Made by a program: the position numbers and the translations under genes | Part shown: piece after piece, positions 1 to 10,482 of the stretch | Layout: each line of letters opens with the position of its first letter | Numbering within the stretch: position 1 is the stretch's first letter | The notes under the pieces: model-generated | Told to the model about the DNA's origin: nothing | What the model saw: only the letters and a program-made list of their open reading frames with translations | Databases searched by the model: none | Source of the DNA: Methanococcoides sp. LMO-2 | GTDB lineage: Archaea; Halobacteriota; Methanosarcinia; Methanosarcinales; Methanosarcinaceae | DNA: 64,000 nucleotides | Assembly (NCBI RefSeq): GCF_038432375.1 | Contig: NZ_JBCAUS010000007.1 | Coordinates: forward strand, 62,001 to 126,000 | Reading direction: 5' to 3'

Positions 1-296
1 TATTTAATACCCTCTCTTAAAATGGACGTCAGACCGGACCCCACCGGTAAAACCATTAATGGCAATTGTAGACGTACAACCCTACAATAAGTCTACTAAG
101 TATTAAATCTAACTCATATAATTAAAATAGATGCTACATATCATACATATTTTCAGCAATTGAGTTGAAAGGATCTGCTGAAAGAACATCAGAATACAAA
201 AAGCAGTTAGAGAGCTTCATACCTCACCATCCATAAAAACTTTTCAGACAGGAACGACATAGATAAGGATACACGGAATTCATATGGAGTGGTCAA
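1..296. other. Upstream non-coding region with inverted repeats
   Basis: No gene is visible here. An AT-rich stretch at about 111-128 could serve as a promoter for the downstream gene. Two inverted repeats stand out: ATTGTAG at 65-71 against CTACAAT at 82-88, and TTTCAGCA at 151-158 against TGCTGAAA at 176-183. The second would form an 8-bp stem in the leader of a transcript running into the gene at 297. Their function is unknown. Confidence 0.4.
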
Positions 297-1037
297 ATGG
301 AAGAAACAGGCAGAGAGTTCATGGAAAATACAAGATTTCAATGTCTTGGCAGATCAGACCAATCACTAGGATACCCTTACCCTCCACTGGAAAAAGGATA
401 TGATGAAGAAAATATTTTGATCGACCTACCTGATCCAGCCCAGACCAATGTCAATGACGTCAGTCTGAAAGAGGCGATCGAAAAACGTTCCAGTATTCGT
501 AAATATTCCAGAGAGCCTTTATCCATTGAAGAGCTATCGTACCTACTCTGGTGCACACAGGGAGTTAAAAAGGTCATCCACAATGCCGCTACTTTCAGGA
601 CAGTACCATCCGCTGGAGCCAGACATGCCCTTGAAACTTATATTCTTGCAAATAATGTTGAAGGTCTGGAAAAGGGAGTATACAGATTCCTTCCGATTGA
701 GCATAAGTTGCTAGCAATAAAAATAGATAGCGACATAGGGAGAAGTATCACAGCAGCCTGCCTTGACCAGGAATTCGTTAAAGAAAATGCAGTCACATTC
801 ATCTGGACAGCTCTTGCATACCGAATGACCTACAGGTATGGCCAGAGAGGTTACAGATACCTGCACCTGGATGCAGGCCATGTGTGCCAGAACCTTTACC
901 TGAGTGCACTGTCCATAGATTGCGGTGTGTGTGCTATAGCTGCATTCATGGATGATGAAATGAACGATATTCTCGGGATTGATGGTAAAGAAGAGTTCAC
1001 GATCTATGTTGCAACACTTGGAAAACAATTACTTTGA
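297..1037 (+). CDS. SagB/ThcOx-type nitroreductase-family oxidoreductase
   Basis: FMN-dependent oxidoreductase of the nitroreductase superfamily, closest in pattern to the SagB/ThcOx branch (SagB-type dehydrogenase). The 246-residue protein has the usual N-terminal R-R/S-IRKY-type segment (residues about 63-71, SSIRKYSREPLS), a PSAGARHALE segment that normally contacts FMN, and a C-terminal half with the conserved D-x-GH-x-xQN-x-x-L pattern. SagB partners in peptide-modification operons oxidise azolines, but no YcaO or peptide gene is visible here, so this is probably a stand-alone oxidoreductase of unknown substrate. The ATG at 297 is preceded by GGAG at 286-289 with 7-nt spacing. A second in-frame ATG lies at 321. 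Confidence 0.8.
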   Translation: MEETGREFMENTRFQCLGRSDQSLGYPYPPLEKGYDEENILIDLPDPAQTNVNDVSLKEAIEKRSSIRKYSREPLSIEELSYLLWCTQGVKKVIHNAATFRTVPSAGARHALETYILANNVEGLEKGVYRFLPIEHKLLAIKIDSDIGRSITAACLDQEFVKENAVTFIWTALAYRMTYRYGQRGYRYLHLDAGHVCQNLYLSALSIDCGVCAIAAFMDDEMNDILGIDGKEEFTIYVATLGKQLL

Positions 1038-1099
1038 GCACTTCCGCACATTCCCAAAACAACAAGCTTAAAAGTGAATGAGGGACTATACAGAAGGAC

Positions 1100-2542
1100 A
1101 TGGAGAGGGATATCAGAATACTGCATACTGCTGATACGCATATCGGATACCGCCAGTACCATAGCGAGGTTCGCAGGCAGGACTTCATCGATGCCTTTTC
1201 CAGCGTTATTGATGATGCAATTGAGATGAACATGGATGCAATCGTCCATGCAGGCGACCTTTTTGATTCAAGGAACCCGACACTTGAGGATATCCTTGAC
1301 ACCATCAACATACTCTCAAAATTAAAATTACAAAACATCCCGTTCCTGTCGATAGTTGGAAACCATGAGAGCAAGCAGCACACTCAATGGCTCGACCTGT
1401 TCGAGAGCATGGGAATTGCCACCCGGCTCGGAAACAAACCTTACAGGATCGAAGATGTTGCCATCTACGGGATAGACAACGTCCCCAGATCGAAGATACC
1501 GCTTTTTGATTATTCGAAGTTCACAGGGGAAAGCTCAGGGCAATACAATATACTCGTGATGCACCAGCTGATGTCACCTTTCCCATTCGGGGAGTGGAAA
1601 TGCGAGGAGGTCATCAGGGAACTGCCCTTCGATGTTCATGCCATCCTGCTGGGAGATTATCATAAGAACGAGAAAACAAGAGTAGACCAGACCTGGGTCA
1701 CCTATTGTGGTAGCACAGAGCGAAATAGTGCAGCCGAACGCGACGTCCGCACATACAACATTGTTACGATAAATGATAACGGGATCGATATCGGCAAAAG
1801 GAACATCTCCACCCGGGATTTCCTCTTTATACCGGTGGAGCTCAGGGACAGGGAAGGAGCCTATGAGCTGATCATCAATACCATCAAGGAACACGATGTT
1901 GCTGACAGGGTTGTTTTCGTTGACATCTCCGGTAACCCGGAAGTTACCATATCCTACAATGAGATCGAGGAGTTCCTCGCAGGAAGAAATGCCCTTGTCA
2001 CCCGAATAAGGGACATGAGACACGGAGGAGAGGTAAAGGAAGAAAAGCCACTGGAAGTCTCATTCTCAGATCCTGATGAAGCGGTCAAAAGAGAGATTAC
2101 GAAAATGACACTGACAAGTGGCGGCATCATGATCGATGAGATTGTGAGAGATCCGGCAGTCCCGAAGACAAAGGTCGACCTTGAGGCTGAAACGCGAATA
2201 GGGGAACTGCTCAACGACGTCGATTTCATGAATCCCGAGTCATACATGGTCAAAAAGGACAATGAGGGAAATATTCGGGATGAAAATGCAGATGCTGCCG
2301 GTGAAGAGGAAAAAAGAGATTCCACGGACGAGCCACATATCGCAGAATCTGCTGATGAATATAGCACAGACAGAGACACTGGAAGAAGTGAACCTCAGGA
2401 GGATATTCCAACCCGGAAAGGAACAATACCTGTGGAAACTGAAGATCGGGAAATATCCAGACCTCCTGAAACAGGTGCTCCGGAGAAAAAGAATGTGGAA
2501 ACCCCGAAACCAAAACAATACAACCTGGGGGACTACCTGTGA
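1100..2542 (+). CDS. mre11: DNA double-strand break repair protein Mre11
   Basis: Nuclease subunit of the Mre11-Rad50 complex that processes DNA double-strand ends. The metallophosphoesterase motifs are present in order: DTHIG (residues 12-16), GDLFD (52-56), GNHE (87-90; many family members have GNHD), a histidine at 155 and GDYH (185-188). These supply the two-metal active site. Residues from about 290 onward form the capping and Rad50-contact region, and the last roughly 100 residues are acidic, charged and low-complexity, ending in a short hydrophobic tail (NLGDYL). The stop overlaps the rad50 start by 4 bp (GTGA), so the two subunits are translationally coupled. Confidence 0.95.
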   Translation: MERDIRILHTADTHIGYRQYHSEVRRQDFIDAFSSVIDDAIEMNMDAIVHAGDLFDSRNPTLEDILDTINILSKLKLQNIPFLSIVGNHESKQHTQWLDLFESMGIATRLGNKPYRIEDVAIYGIDNVPRSKIPLFDYSKFTGESSGQYNILVMHQLMSPFPFGEWKCEEVIRELPFDVHAILLGDYHKNEKTRVDQTWVTYCGSTERNSAAERDVRTYNIVTINDNGIDIGKRNISTRDFLFIPVELRDREGAYELIINTIKEHDVADRVVFVDISGNPEVTISYNEIEEFLAGRNALVTRIRDMRHGGEVKEEKPLEVSFSDPDEAVKREITKMTLTSGGIMIDEIVRDPAVPKTKVDLEAETRIGELLNDVDFMNPESYMVKKDNEGNIRDENADAAGEEEKRDSTDEPHIAESADEYSTDRDTGRSEPQEDIPTRKGTIPVETEDREISRPPETGAPEKKNVETPKPKQYNLGDYL

Positions 2543-5205
2543 AACTGAAAAGACTGCGGGTTGAGAATATCAGGAGCTACGAGGACCTCGACATCCGGTT
2601 CGACGACGGTGTAACAGTGGTATCCGGAGTTAACGGAAGCGGTAAGTCCAGCCTCCTGGAAGCCTGCTTTACAGGACTTTTCGGAAGCCGCACACTTTCA
2701 AAGGAATTCGTGCTCTCCGACCTTATACGCAAGGGTGCAACAAAGGCATCCATCATCGTTGACTTTGAGAGCAGTGGCCATGAATACAACATCGAGCAGG
2801 GATACAGGGTAAACCCGAAAACCGGGAGTGCATCCAATAACAAGTCGGTCTTCATGGTGGACGATAAGATCATGGTGGACCAGGCAAGCCAGACCTATGA
2901 GGCCGTTAAGGCACTTATGAAGATGGATGAAGAAGCCTACAAGAACTGCGTTTACATCCGCCAGGGAGAGATAGATGTCCTGATCAACGCAAAGACAAAG
3001 GACAGGCAGCGCATGATCGATGACCTGCTCCAGATAGGTAAGCTGGAAGAATACAGGGAGCGGGCAGGCAGTGCAAGAAAAGGGGTTGGACGACATCAGA
3101 GGGAAACAGATGCACGTCTAAAGGACAACGTTGCGGATATTGAACAGATAGAAGGCTCGAACCCGTACCAGATGCTCAATACGGTCAGAACGGAGATGAA
3201 CGGGGTCGGGAATGAGATCTCTGAACTTGAAGATAAAAAAGAGCGTGCAAAGGAGATCGTCTCGTCGATCGAAGAGAAAATAAACAAATATACGGGAACA
3301 CTAGAGCAAAAAAAGACCATTGATACGGAAGTACGTGACTTCAAGTCAAAGATCACTGCCACATACAATGATATTGAAAAGGCGAGAGGGATCGTGAACT
3401 CCGGCAGGCAGGAAGTACAGAAGCTCCAGAGTGTGAACACAGACCTTTTTGCACAGATAAAGGTCCCAAATGACACTGAGATTGAGACATATGTCACATC
3501 CCTGGAAAAAGAAGAGTCAGCTGCCCGGGATGCAGTAAGCACTATTATCAAAAAGAGAGAGCTCGCACAGGGTAATGAGAGGTCCCAGAACGAATTCCTG
3601 CTCAACCTTAACGAGCAATTGAAAAGAACGGAAGTTTCAATACAGAACAGGGAAGCTAAGGCCAAAAGCATCACAGAGGAGATCGAAAGACTCAAAAACA
3701 GCATCAAAGGACTGGAAGATGCGAGCAGGGAAAGAACAGAGGAAGCTTCAAAGATAGGGTTCCCTGCTGATAAACTTGAGAACATAGAGGATATTGCCGA
3801 ACTCCTGGGTATGAAGCAAAAGCAGCTCCACGGAAAGGAAAGGGAAAAGGCTGCTACCCTTGCAGAACTTGATAAAAGGATAAAGAAAGCCAAAGAGCTA
3901 CTCGACAAAGGATTGTGCCCCACCTGCGGGCAGGACCTTAAAGGCTCGAAGATCTGTGAAGAAACAACAGAGGATGAGGAGCAAAAGGCAAGCCTGCTGG
4001 CTGAGCTACAGAGCATCCGTTCCGAACAGGCCGAACTTGAAACAAAAACAGAACGTGTAAGGAACGCGAAGGATATAGCAAAAATAATTGCAGAGAAAGG
4101 GCAACAGATACAGATCAAAACAAAGGAAATCGCCAGCAATGAGAAGCTGATCGAAGAGAACCTGCGGGATATCAAAGAAGAGAAAGGAAAGGAAAACGCC
4201 CTCAAAGAACAGATCGGCGAGGTAGGAAAGGTCATCGGGAAGATCAAAGAGGACATTGTTGCCCTGAAAGAAGATGAGAACGATGCAACCGGTTCCTATA
4301 AGGTGATAAAGGGCAGGCTCGACGTTGCAAGAAGGATACGGAGGAACTATCTTGAGATCGGAAAGATGCAGAACGACATCCAACGGTCACAGGACGGGAT
4401 CAGCAACGGACTTGAGAAGGTAAATCTTTTTGAAGAGCAGATCAAGGAGAGAAAGAAACGTCTTGAAGCCCTTGAGAAGGAACTCGGAGATGTTGATATT
4501 ACAGGGCTGGAGAGCGATAAGGTACAATACGAAAGTGCTCACAGAGGGATTATTTCCAGGCTTGAGGAGCTGAACCTGAGGAAAAATGAGCTTCATAAAC
4601 AGGTCGGGCTCATTGAGGGAGAGATCAGAAGGCTTAATGAACTAAAGGAGAAGCACAGGATGCTTTCCAATAAGAAGGAGTTCCTGGAAGCCGTTTACAG
4701 GGATGCTGAAGAGCTTGAGACCATGTATATCCGCCTCCGTGCCGAACTGCGCGCAAAGAACATTGATGCACTGGACAGGCTGCTCAATGAGATCTTCTCG
4801 TTCATGTACACCAACAATGCATATTCGCACATCAGCCTCGACCAGGACTACAATCTCACGATCTATGAGAAAGACGGTACGCCCCTGGAGCCAAAACTGC
4901 TGAGCGGAGGCGAGAGAGCGATCTTCAATCTTGTATTAAGGTGTGCCATCTATCGCCTGCTGTCCCATTCACCCGGGACCACCGGCAGTGTGGAGCTTCC
5001 TCCGCTGATACTGGACGAGCCTACTGTTTTCCTTGACAGGGGACATGTCCACCAGTTGATAAAGCTCATTGATATGATGAGGGACATCGGTGTAGGCCAG
5101 ATCCTGATCGTATCTCATGACGAGTCACTGATCGATTCTGCAGACCATGTGTTCGTGGTGGAGAAGGACCCAATCACAAATAGTTCGTCCATCGCTGCAA
5201 AATGA
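2539..5205 (+). CDS. rad50: DNA double-strand break repair ATPase Rad50
   Basis: SMC-like ABC ATPase partner of Mre11. The N-terminal Walker A is GVNGSGKS at residues 30-37. Long coiled coils follow, interrupted by the zinc hook CPTC (C460 and C463), which joins two Rad50 molecules. The C-terminal lobe has the LSGGER signature near residue 788 and the Walker B segment LILDEP near 822, followed by the SHDESL H-loop. At 888 residues it has normal archaeal length. Translation starts at a GTG inside the mre11 stop (4-bp overlap). A gap of about 110 bp follows before the next gene. Confidence 0.96.
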   Translation: MKLKRLRVENIRSYEDLDIRFDDGVTVVSGVNGSGKSSLLEACFTGLFGSRTLSKEFVLSDLIRKGATKASIIVDFESSGHEYNIEQGYRVNPKTGSASNNKSVFMVDDKIMVDQASQTYEAVKALMKMDEEAYKNCVYIRQGEIDVLINAKTKDRQRMIDDLLQIGKLEEYRERAGSARKGVGRHQRETDARLKDNVADIEQIEGSNPYQMLNTVRTEMNGVGNEISELEDKKERAKEIVSSIEEKINKYTGTLEQKKTIDTEVRDFKSKITATYNDIEKARGIVNSGRQEVQKLQSVNTDLFAQIKVPNDTEIETYVTSLEKEESAARDAVSTIIKKRELAQGNERSQNEFLLNLNEQLKRTEVSIQNREAKAKSITEEIERLKNSIKGLEDASRERTEEASKIGFPADKLENIEDIAELLGMKQKQLHGKEREKAATLAELDKRIKKAKELLDKGLCPTCGQDLKGSKICEETTEDEEQKASLLAELQSIRSEQAELETKTERVRNAKDIAKIIAEKGQQIQIKTKEIASNEKLIEENLRDIKEEKGKENALKEQIGEVGKVIGKIKEDIVALKEDENDATGSYKVIKGRLDVARRIRRNYLEIGKMQNDIQRSQDGISNGLEKVNLFEEQIKERKKRLEALEKELGDVDITGLESDKVQYESAHRGIISRLEELNLRKNELHKQVGLIEGEIRRLNELKEKHRMLSNKKEFLEAVYRDAEELETMYIRLRAELRAKNIDALDRLLNEIFSFMYTNNAYSHISLDQDYNLTIYEKDGTPLEPKLLSGGERAIFNLVLRCAIYRLLSHSPGTTGSVELPPLILDEPTVFLDRGHVHQLIKLIDMMRDIGVGQILIVSHDESLIDSADHVFVVEKDPITNSSSIAAK

Positions 5206-5316
5206 GCATCTGGAGGGAAATTGCGACCATAAGATATATTATAGTTTTTATCATTATTATTGGACAGGCTAAGGGTTTGAGATTATTAAGGGATAGAGAG
5301 GTTTGTGAGGTATTGC

Positions 5317-6099
5317 ATGGGCTCCGAGAACAGGGACTTTGTTATAGAAAGGCTTGAGCGAAAACTGGCTGAGAAAGAAGACGAAATAGAAACGATCAGC
5401 AACAAGCTGCATGATTCCATCATGAAGGAGCTTCGCGAGGACCTGAAGAACGATCTCGACATCAATAATCGTCTTGTCAAGATCGAACAGAAGGTACAGG
5501 AACTTGCAAGCAACATGAGTGGCATCATGGACGAACTGCTTGACCAGAAATCCCAGCTCAGGAACCTGGGCACGGGATCTTCGAAACAAGCACCTGAACC
5601 ATTCAAAGTAACAGCAACTCAGGACCCCTTCAAGCCACCGGCACCAAAAGCCACAGAAGGCAGTACACCGGCTAACAAAGGAAAACTTGCCGATACCCTT
5701 TTCGGCAATAAAAGACCGGAGACGGCTGCAATACCGGAGAAGAAATTCACAGAACCTGCAATATCGGAAATGAAAACTGCGGCACCAGGAACATCTTCCG
5801 GATCACAGTGGAGCAAACTGGTAGATCCGAATGAGGTCAATATGGAGATAAGGGATATAGGTTCCAGGGAACCTGTACAGGAAACAACAGCAAATATCCC
5901 TACAGAATATATCGTGGCAGATGGCGGGGATGTTCCCGGCAACAGGAGCCATTCGACATCCCCTGAAGACGAATGTGAGTATATCGTTGCGGAAGAAGGA
6001 ACACCATCACGCACCCTCTCAGAAACAGAGTATGAGACCGTGGAAGACCGGGATGATGAAGATACGGTGGTCACGACGACCCGCAGAAAACCCCTTTAA
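5317..6099 (+). CDS. Coiled-coil protein of unknown function in the rad50-smc interval
   Basis: I do not recognise this family. The product is about 260 residues. Residues 1 to about 85 are heptad-like and strongly charged, predicting a coiled coil; the rest is Pro/Thr/Glu-rich and probably disordered, with two similar EYIVA-type motifs (after residue about 190) that look like short linear repeats. No membrane segment is present. The ATG at 5317 is preferred because GAGG at 5307-5310 lies 6 nt upstream; a GTG at 5305 in the same frame would add 4 residues. The position between rad50 and smc, with only 20 bp to smc, suggests an accessory role in chromosome maintenance (inference). Confidence 0.7.
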   Translation: MGSENRDFVIERLERKLAEKEDEIETISNKLHDSIMKELREDLKNDLDINNRLVKIEQKVQELASNMSGIMDELLDQKSQLRNLGTGSSKQAPEPFKVTATQDPFKPPAPKATEGSTPANKGKLADTLFGNKRPETAAIPEKKFTEPAISEMKTAAPGTSSGSQWSKLVDPNEVNMEIRDIGSREPVQETTANIPTEYIVADGGDVPGNRSHSTSPEDECEYIVAEEGTPSRTLSETEYETVEDRDDEDTVVTTTRRKPL

Positions 6100-6119
6100 G
6101 TCGATGAAAGAGGAATCAA

Positions 6120-9100
6120 GTGTACATCAAAGAGATCGAATTTGTAAACTTCAAGTCTTTTGGGAAAAAAGTCAAAATACCATTCTTTGATGATTTTACC
6201 ACCATATCAGGACCTAACGGTAGCGGGAAATCAAATATCATCGACGGGATACTTTTTGTGCTGGGACTTTCCAGCTCACGTACCCTCAGGGCAGAAAAGC
6301 TGACAGACCTCATCTACAACGGTGATAAGGCAAAGAAGCCTGATTTTGCACAGGTCACGATAAGGTTCGATAACACCGACCGCGAGATGCCTGTGGACGA
6401 GGACGAGGTTGTCATCAGCAGGAAGATCAGGGAAACAGAGAGTGGTTACTACAGCTATTTCTATTTTAACGGAAAGGCGGTCAGCCTGACGGATGTCCAT
6501 AACCATCTTGCAAAGGCGCGTGTGACCCCTGAAGGCTATAACGTTGTTATGCAGGGTGACGTTACACGAATCATTACCATGACAGCAGGAGAGCGCCGCA
6601 AGATCATCGATGAGATTGCCGGTGTTGCTGAATTCGATAATAAGAGAGACAGGGCCCTGAACGAGCTGGAGATCGTAAGGGAGCGTATCGAAAGGGCTGA
6701 CATACTTATAGAAGAAGTTGAGAAGCAGCTGGAGAAGCTCAAGGTGGAGCGCGACCAGGCTGTGAAATACCAGGGCCTCAAGCAGGAGAAGATGAAGTTT
6801 GAGGGCTTCGTACTGCTTGCAAAGCTCAAGGACGCGAGAGTTGAGCTTGAGAACGTCAGCCAGGATATCGTCGCCAAGGACGAGATCCGTGAGAAGCTGA
6901 AACAGGACCTTGACCTGAAGCAGGAAAAACTTGAGGGACTTGAGGATGAACTCAAAGACCTTACGTCCGAGATCCAGAGAATGGGAGAGAACGAGCAGAT
7001 ACAGATCAAGAAGGACATCGAAGAGATAAAGGGAGAGGTCTCAAGATGTGTCAACAGCATTGAACTTGCGGACAACGAGATCGAGGATATTGATTCCAGG
7101 CGTAAGAAGGCGTTCCTCGATATCGAGCAGACGAAGAACAGGGTCAATGAGATCGACGAGAAGCTCTCAGAGGAATCCCTCCGCAAGGACAGCATCTTTT
7201 CCGAGATATCAGAAAGAAAGACCGAGAGGATGATCCTGCAAAGCAGGATAGCGGATGTGGATGAGAAGTTTGCCCAGACCAGGGATGAGCTTACATCGTT
7301 CAAGAACGAGCTGGAAACAGTCAGGAACGACAAGAGCGAACTGATGCGACAGGAGGACCGCCTGCTGGACTCCCTTAGGAGAAGATCGGCAGAGGTTAGG
7401 GATATCGAGAACGAGATCGATGATGCAAAGGCAAAGGCACAATCCTCTGACAGCGATACGAAGTCCGCACAGTATGAGATCGAGAAAAATACAGAGCAGA
7501 TAAACTCCCTGACAAAGGACCTCGATGACCTTGAAAGCAACCGTTTCCAGATCAAGACAGTGGTAACTGACCTTGAGACCACACTCAGGAAACAGCAACA
7601 GGATTACGCAATGCTGGAAGCACGTGTCCGTGCGGCAGAGGACACCAGCAATTATTCAAAAGCAGTTGACATGATCATCGCCGAGAAGAAGCACCATGGC
7701 CTTCCCGGCATCTATGGAACTATCGCCGAACTGGGAAGTGTGGACCAGAAGTATTCCACTGCCCTTGGCGTGGCAGCAGGCGGACGTATGCAGGCTATCG
7801 TTGTGGAGACCGACCAGGACGCTTCACGCGGGATACAGTTCCTGAAACAACAGCGAGGAGGGCGTGCAACCTTCCTGCCGCTTAACAAGATGGAGGCAAG
7901 AAGACCCTACAAGGACCTTTCTGACCGCAAAGGAGTCATCGGATATGCCATTGACCTGATCGACTTTGATCCAAAGTTCGAGGCCGCATACTGGTATGTC
8001 TTCAGGGATACACTTATTGTTGATACTCTTGAGAACGCACGCCGCCTCATTGGCGGCCTCCGTATGGTCACACTTGAGGGAGAGGTGATCGAAAAGAGCG
8101 GTGCAATGACCGGCGGATCCATGCAAAGGAAGACCGGGCTCTCATTTGCAGCCTCCGAGAAGGACAAGCTCATAAAGATCGCCGAGAATATCACTGAATT
8201 CGAATCAAGGCGTAATACCGCCATCAAGAAACTGGACGCTGTGGAAGGACATATTGCCGATATCAACCGCGAGATCCACGAACTGGAGAAGGAGATCTCA
8301 AAGAAGGAAATGATCTTCGAGGAGATCGGAAGCAGGTCAGAGCGCCTCAGCCAGCTTATCGAGACAAAGAACATCGAACTGGCAGAGATTGAGGAGCAGC
8401 GCACAAAGCTCCGTGAGGAAATGGAAGAGGTCGTTTCACAGAAGAACGAAAAGGAAGAGAGGACAGGAGAACTTGAGGAGAAGATCACTTCCATTGAGGA
8501 GAAGCTTTCCGAATCAGAGATCCCTGAACTCAACAAGCAGGCTGAGCGCATCGACGAGGAAATGCGCAGGCTTGACGGACGTATCCGTGACATTGAAGCT
8601 GATATCAATGCCCTGAACCTTGACCGCGAATATGCATCCACTAAGATCGAGGACAGTCGCCAGCTCATCAAGGAGATGGAGGAGAAGAGGTCCACCCACC
8701 GCGAACGTGTGGACGGGTTCAAGGCAAAGATAACCGAGCTGGAAGTGACGCTCAGGAACAAGGAGCAGCGTGAGCAGGAACTTGCCGAAGAGCTCAGGGA
8801 AATGCAGCAAAAGCGTGCCCTCAAGCAGACGGAATACAACGCTGCAGAAAAGGACCTTATGGCCACCAGATCAAGACTTGACGATGCTGACAAGTCCATG
8901 ATGGCACTGGAAGCCACACAAAAGGCCCTTGCCGACCAGACAGAGGAGCTCAAGGAAGAGCTGGAAAGGCGCGGTATCGAAGAAGTAGAGGATGTGCCGA
9001 ACTATGAAACGGTCAGCACAAGGATAGCATCCATAGAAAAGGCAATGGAAAAGCTTGAACCTGTGAACATGAGGGCCATTGACGAATACGACGAAGTGGA

Positions 9101-9644
9101 CGCAAGGGTCGTGGACCTTAAGACCAGAAGGGCGATCCTGTTCAATGAGAGGGAGCAGATCCTGGACCGCATCGACCAGTATGAAACACTGAAAAAGGAT
9201 GCGTTCATGGAAACCTTCAACGGCATCAACGAGCCGTTCAAGGAGATATTCAACGAGCTGTCCGATGGTACCGGGGAGCTTGTACTTGATGATTTCGAGG
9301 ATCCGTTCAATGGCGGACTTACACTCAGGGCACAGCCAAAGGAGAAAACACTCCAGCGCCTTGAAGCCATGTCCGGAGGAGAAAAGAGTCTCACTGCCCT
9401 GGCCTTCGTCTTTGCCATCCAGCAATTCCGCCCGGCACCTTTCTATGCATTTGATGAGATCGATATGTTCCTTGACGGTTCAAATGCGGACAGGGTCGCC
9501 CAGCGCGTGAAAAAAGCCGGTACAAAGGCACAGTTCATTGTAGTATCCCTGCGTAAACCAATGATAGAAGCAGCTGAGCGTACCATTGGTGTCACAATGC
9601 AGGAGAACAATATCACAAACATCACGGGTGTGAAATTACGGTGA
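6120..9644 (+). CDS. smc: Chromosome segregation protein SMC
   Basis: Structural-maintenance-of-chromosomes ATPase, core of the archaeal condensin-like complex. At 1174 residues it is full length: Walker A GPNGSGKS at 31-38, coiled-coil arm, hinge beginning near residue 527 (GLPGIYGTIAEL), returning coiled coil, ABC signature MSGGEKSL near 1084 and Walker B FYAFDEID near 1109. It starts at GTG 6120 with GAGG 6-7 nt upstream (6110-6113). Its stop overlaps the scpA start by 4 bp, and scpB follows, so the complete SMC-ScpAB complex is encoded as one unit. Confidence 0.97.
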   Translation: MYIKEIEFVNFKSFGKKVKIPFFDDFTTISGPNGSGKSNIIDGILFVLGLSSSRTLRAEKLTDLIYNGDKAKKPDFAQVTIRFDNTDREMPVDEDEVVISRKIRETESGYYSYFYFNGKAVSLTDVHNHLAKARVTPEGYNVVMQGDVTRIITMTAGERRKIIDEIAGVAEFDNKRDRALNELEIVRERIERADILIEEVEKQLEKLKVERDQAVKYQGLKQEKMKFEGFVLLAKLKDARVELENVSQDIVAKDEIREKLKQDLDLKQEKLEGLEDELKDLTSEIQRMGENEQIQIKKDIEEIKGEVSRCVNSIELADNEIEDIDSRRKKAFLDIEQTKNRVNEIDEKLSEESLRKDSIFSEISERKTERMILQSRIADVDEKFAQTRDELTSFKNELETVRNDKSELMRQEDRLLDSLRRRSAEVRDIENEIDDAKAKAQSSDSDTKSAQYEIEKNTEQINSLTKDLDDLESNRFQIKTVVTDLETTLRKQQQDYAMLEARVRAAEDTSNYSKAVDMIIAEKKHHGLPGIYGTIAELGSVDQKYSTALGVAAGGRMQAIVVETDQDASRGIQFLKQQRGGRATFLPLNKMEARRPYKDLSDRKGVIGYAIDLIDFDPKFEAAYWYVFRDTLIVDTLENARRLIGGLRMVTLEGEVIEKSGAMTGGSMQRKTGLSFAASEKDKLIKIAENITEFESRRNTAIKKLDAVEGHIADINREIHELEKEISKKEMIFEEIGSRSERLSQLIETKNIELAEIEEQRTKLREEMEEVVSQKNEKEERTGELEEKITSIEEKLSESEIPELNKQAERIDEEMRRLDGRIRDIEADINALNLDREYASTKIEDSRQLIKEMEEKRSTHRERVDGFKAKITELEVTLRNKEQREQELAEELREMQQKRALKQTEYNAAEKDLMATRSRLDDADKSMMALEATQKALADQTEELKEELERRGIEEVEDVPNYETVSTRIASIEKAMEKLEPVNMRAIDEYDEVDARVVDLKTRRAILFNEREQILDRIDQYETLKKDAFMETFNGINEPFKEIFNELSDGTGELVLDDFEDPFNGGLTLRAQPKEKTLQRLEAMSGGEKSLTALAFVFAIQQFRPAPFYAFDEIDMFLDGSNADRVAQRVKKAGTKAQFIVVSLRKPMIEAAERTIGVTMQENNITNITGVKLR

Positions 9645-10462
9645 GTGACCTTTCTGAAGTGATAGAGGAAAGCGAAAGCAACATTCAGGCAATTACAAGT
9701 AAACCCGGCAACTCTGTTGACCCGGAGTTCCTGGAGACACTCCGCAGCCTCGGCGTAGATGAGTCACTGGTAGAGTTCTCGGATGACGTGCTCTGCGAGC
9801 CTGTGGAGATCTTTGTCAATCTTGCAAAGAACGGGGACATCAATCCATGGGATATCGATATAGTGCAGGCTACTGACAAGTTCCTTGCATATATCGAAGA
9901 TATGAAGATGATGGACCTGAGGATATCCGGCAGGACACTTTTGTACGCAGCCATCCTTCTCAGGATGAAGTCCACAGGTATCGTTCAGGAAGAGGAAGAA
10001 GAGGATGACGATTTCCTTGACGATGAAATGGACTTCTACGAGGTGGAGGAATATCCTGTTCCGAAACTCCCGATCCGACGTACTGCGACCCGGCCTGTGA
10101 CCCTTCAGGAGCTTATTACCGAACTTAAAAAGGCAGAAAAGGTCGAGACCCGCAGGAAGGACAGGAGGATACGCCACCGCATCGAGGTCATGGACAGGGC
10201 AACAACTGATGATGTACTGGGCATAGCGCACGAGGAAGACATCAGGGGAAGGGTTGACAAACTTTACGAATACCTTGAGGAGCTGTTCCAGGACAGGGAA
10301 GAGGTAATGTTCTCGGACCTGATCGAAAACTCCAACAGTCGCTCTGAAAAAGTGATGACATACATCTCGCTTCTGTTCCTTGCATCTGAAAAAAGGGTAT
10401 GGCTATCACAGGAAGAGCTTTTTGGTGAGCTGTATGTTCACCCGGTCTGCGAGACCGAATGA
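9641..10462 (+). CDS. scpA: Segregation and condensation protein A (kleisin)
   Basis: Kleisin subunit bridging the SMC heads. The family core is evident: an N-terminal segment with EPVEIFVNLAKNG and INPWDIDI, a helical LLYAAILLRMKS region, an acidic linker (residues about 110-135, very rich in Glu/Asp), and a C-terminal winged-helix-like region (about 200-270) that normally binds the SMC head. Length of 273 residues is typical. Translation starts at GTG 9641 within the smc stop (GTGA overlap). Confidence 0.92.
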   Translation: MSDLSEVIEESESNIQAITSKPGNSVDPEFLETLRSLGVDESLVEFSDDVLCEPVEIFVNLAKNGDINPWDIDIVQATDKFLAYIEDMKMMDLRISGRTLLYAAILLRMKSTGIVQEEEEEDDDFLDDEMDFYEVEEYPVPKLPIRRTATRPVTLQELITELKKAEKVETRRKDRRIRHRIEVMDRATTDDVLGIAHEEDIRGRVDKLYEYLEELFQDREEVMFSDLIENSNSRSEKVMTYISLLFLASEKRVWLSQEELFGELYVHPVCETE

Positions 10463-10482
10463 TATTTTCAAAGAGGAAGGAT

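Noticed and set aside
3096-4256. Long minus-strand open frame opposite rad50
   Set aside because: It is a shadow of the Glu/Lys-rich coiled coil of Rad50; the translation is Ser/Phe-rich with no motif or ribosome site.
6536-8953. Long minus-strand open frames opposite smc
   Set aside because: Same effect of coiled-coil codon use on the opposite strand; SMC on the plus strand is complete.
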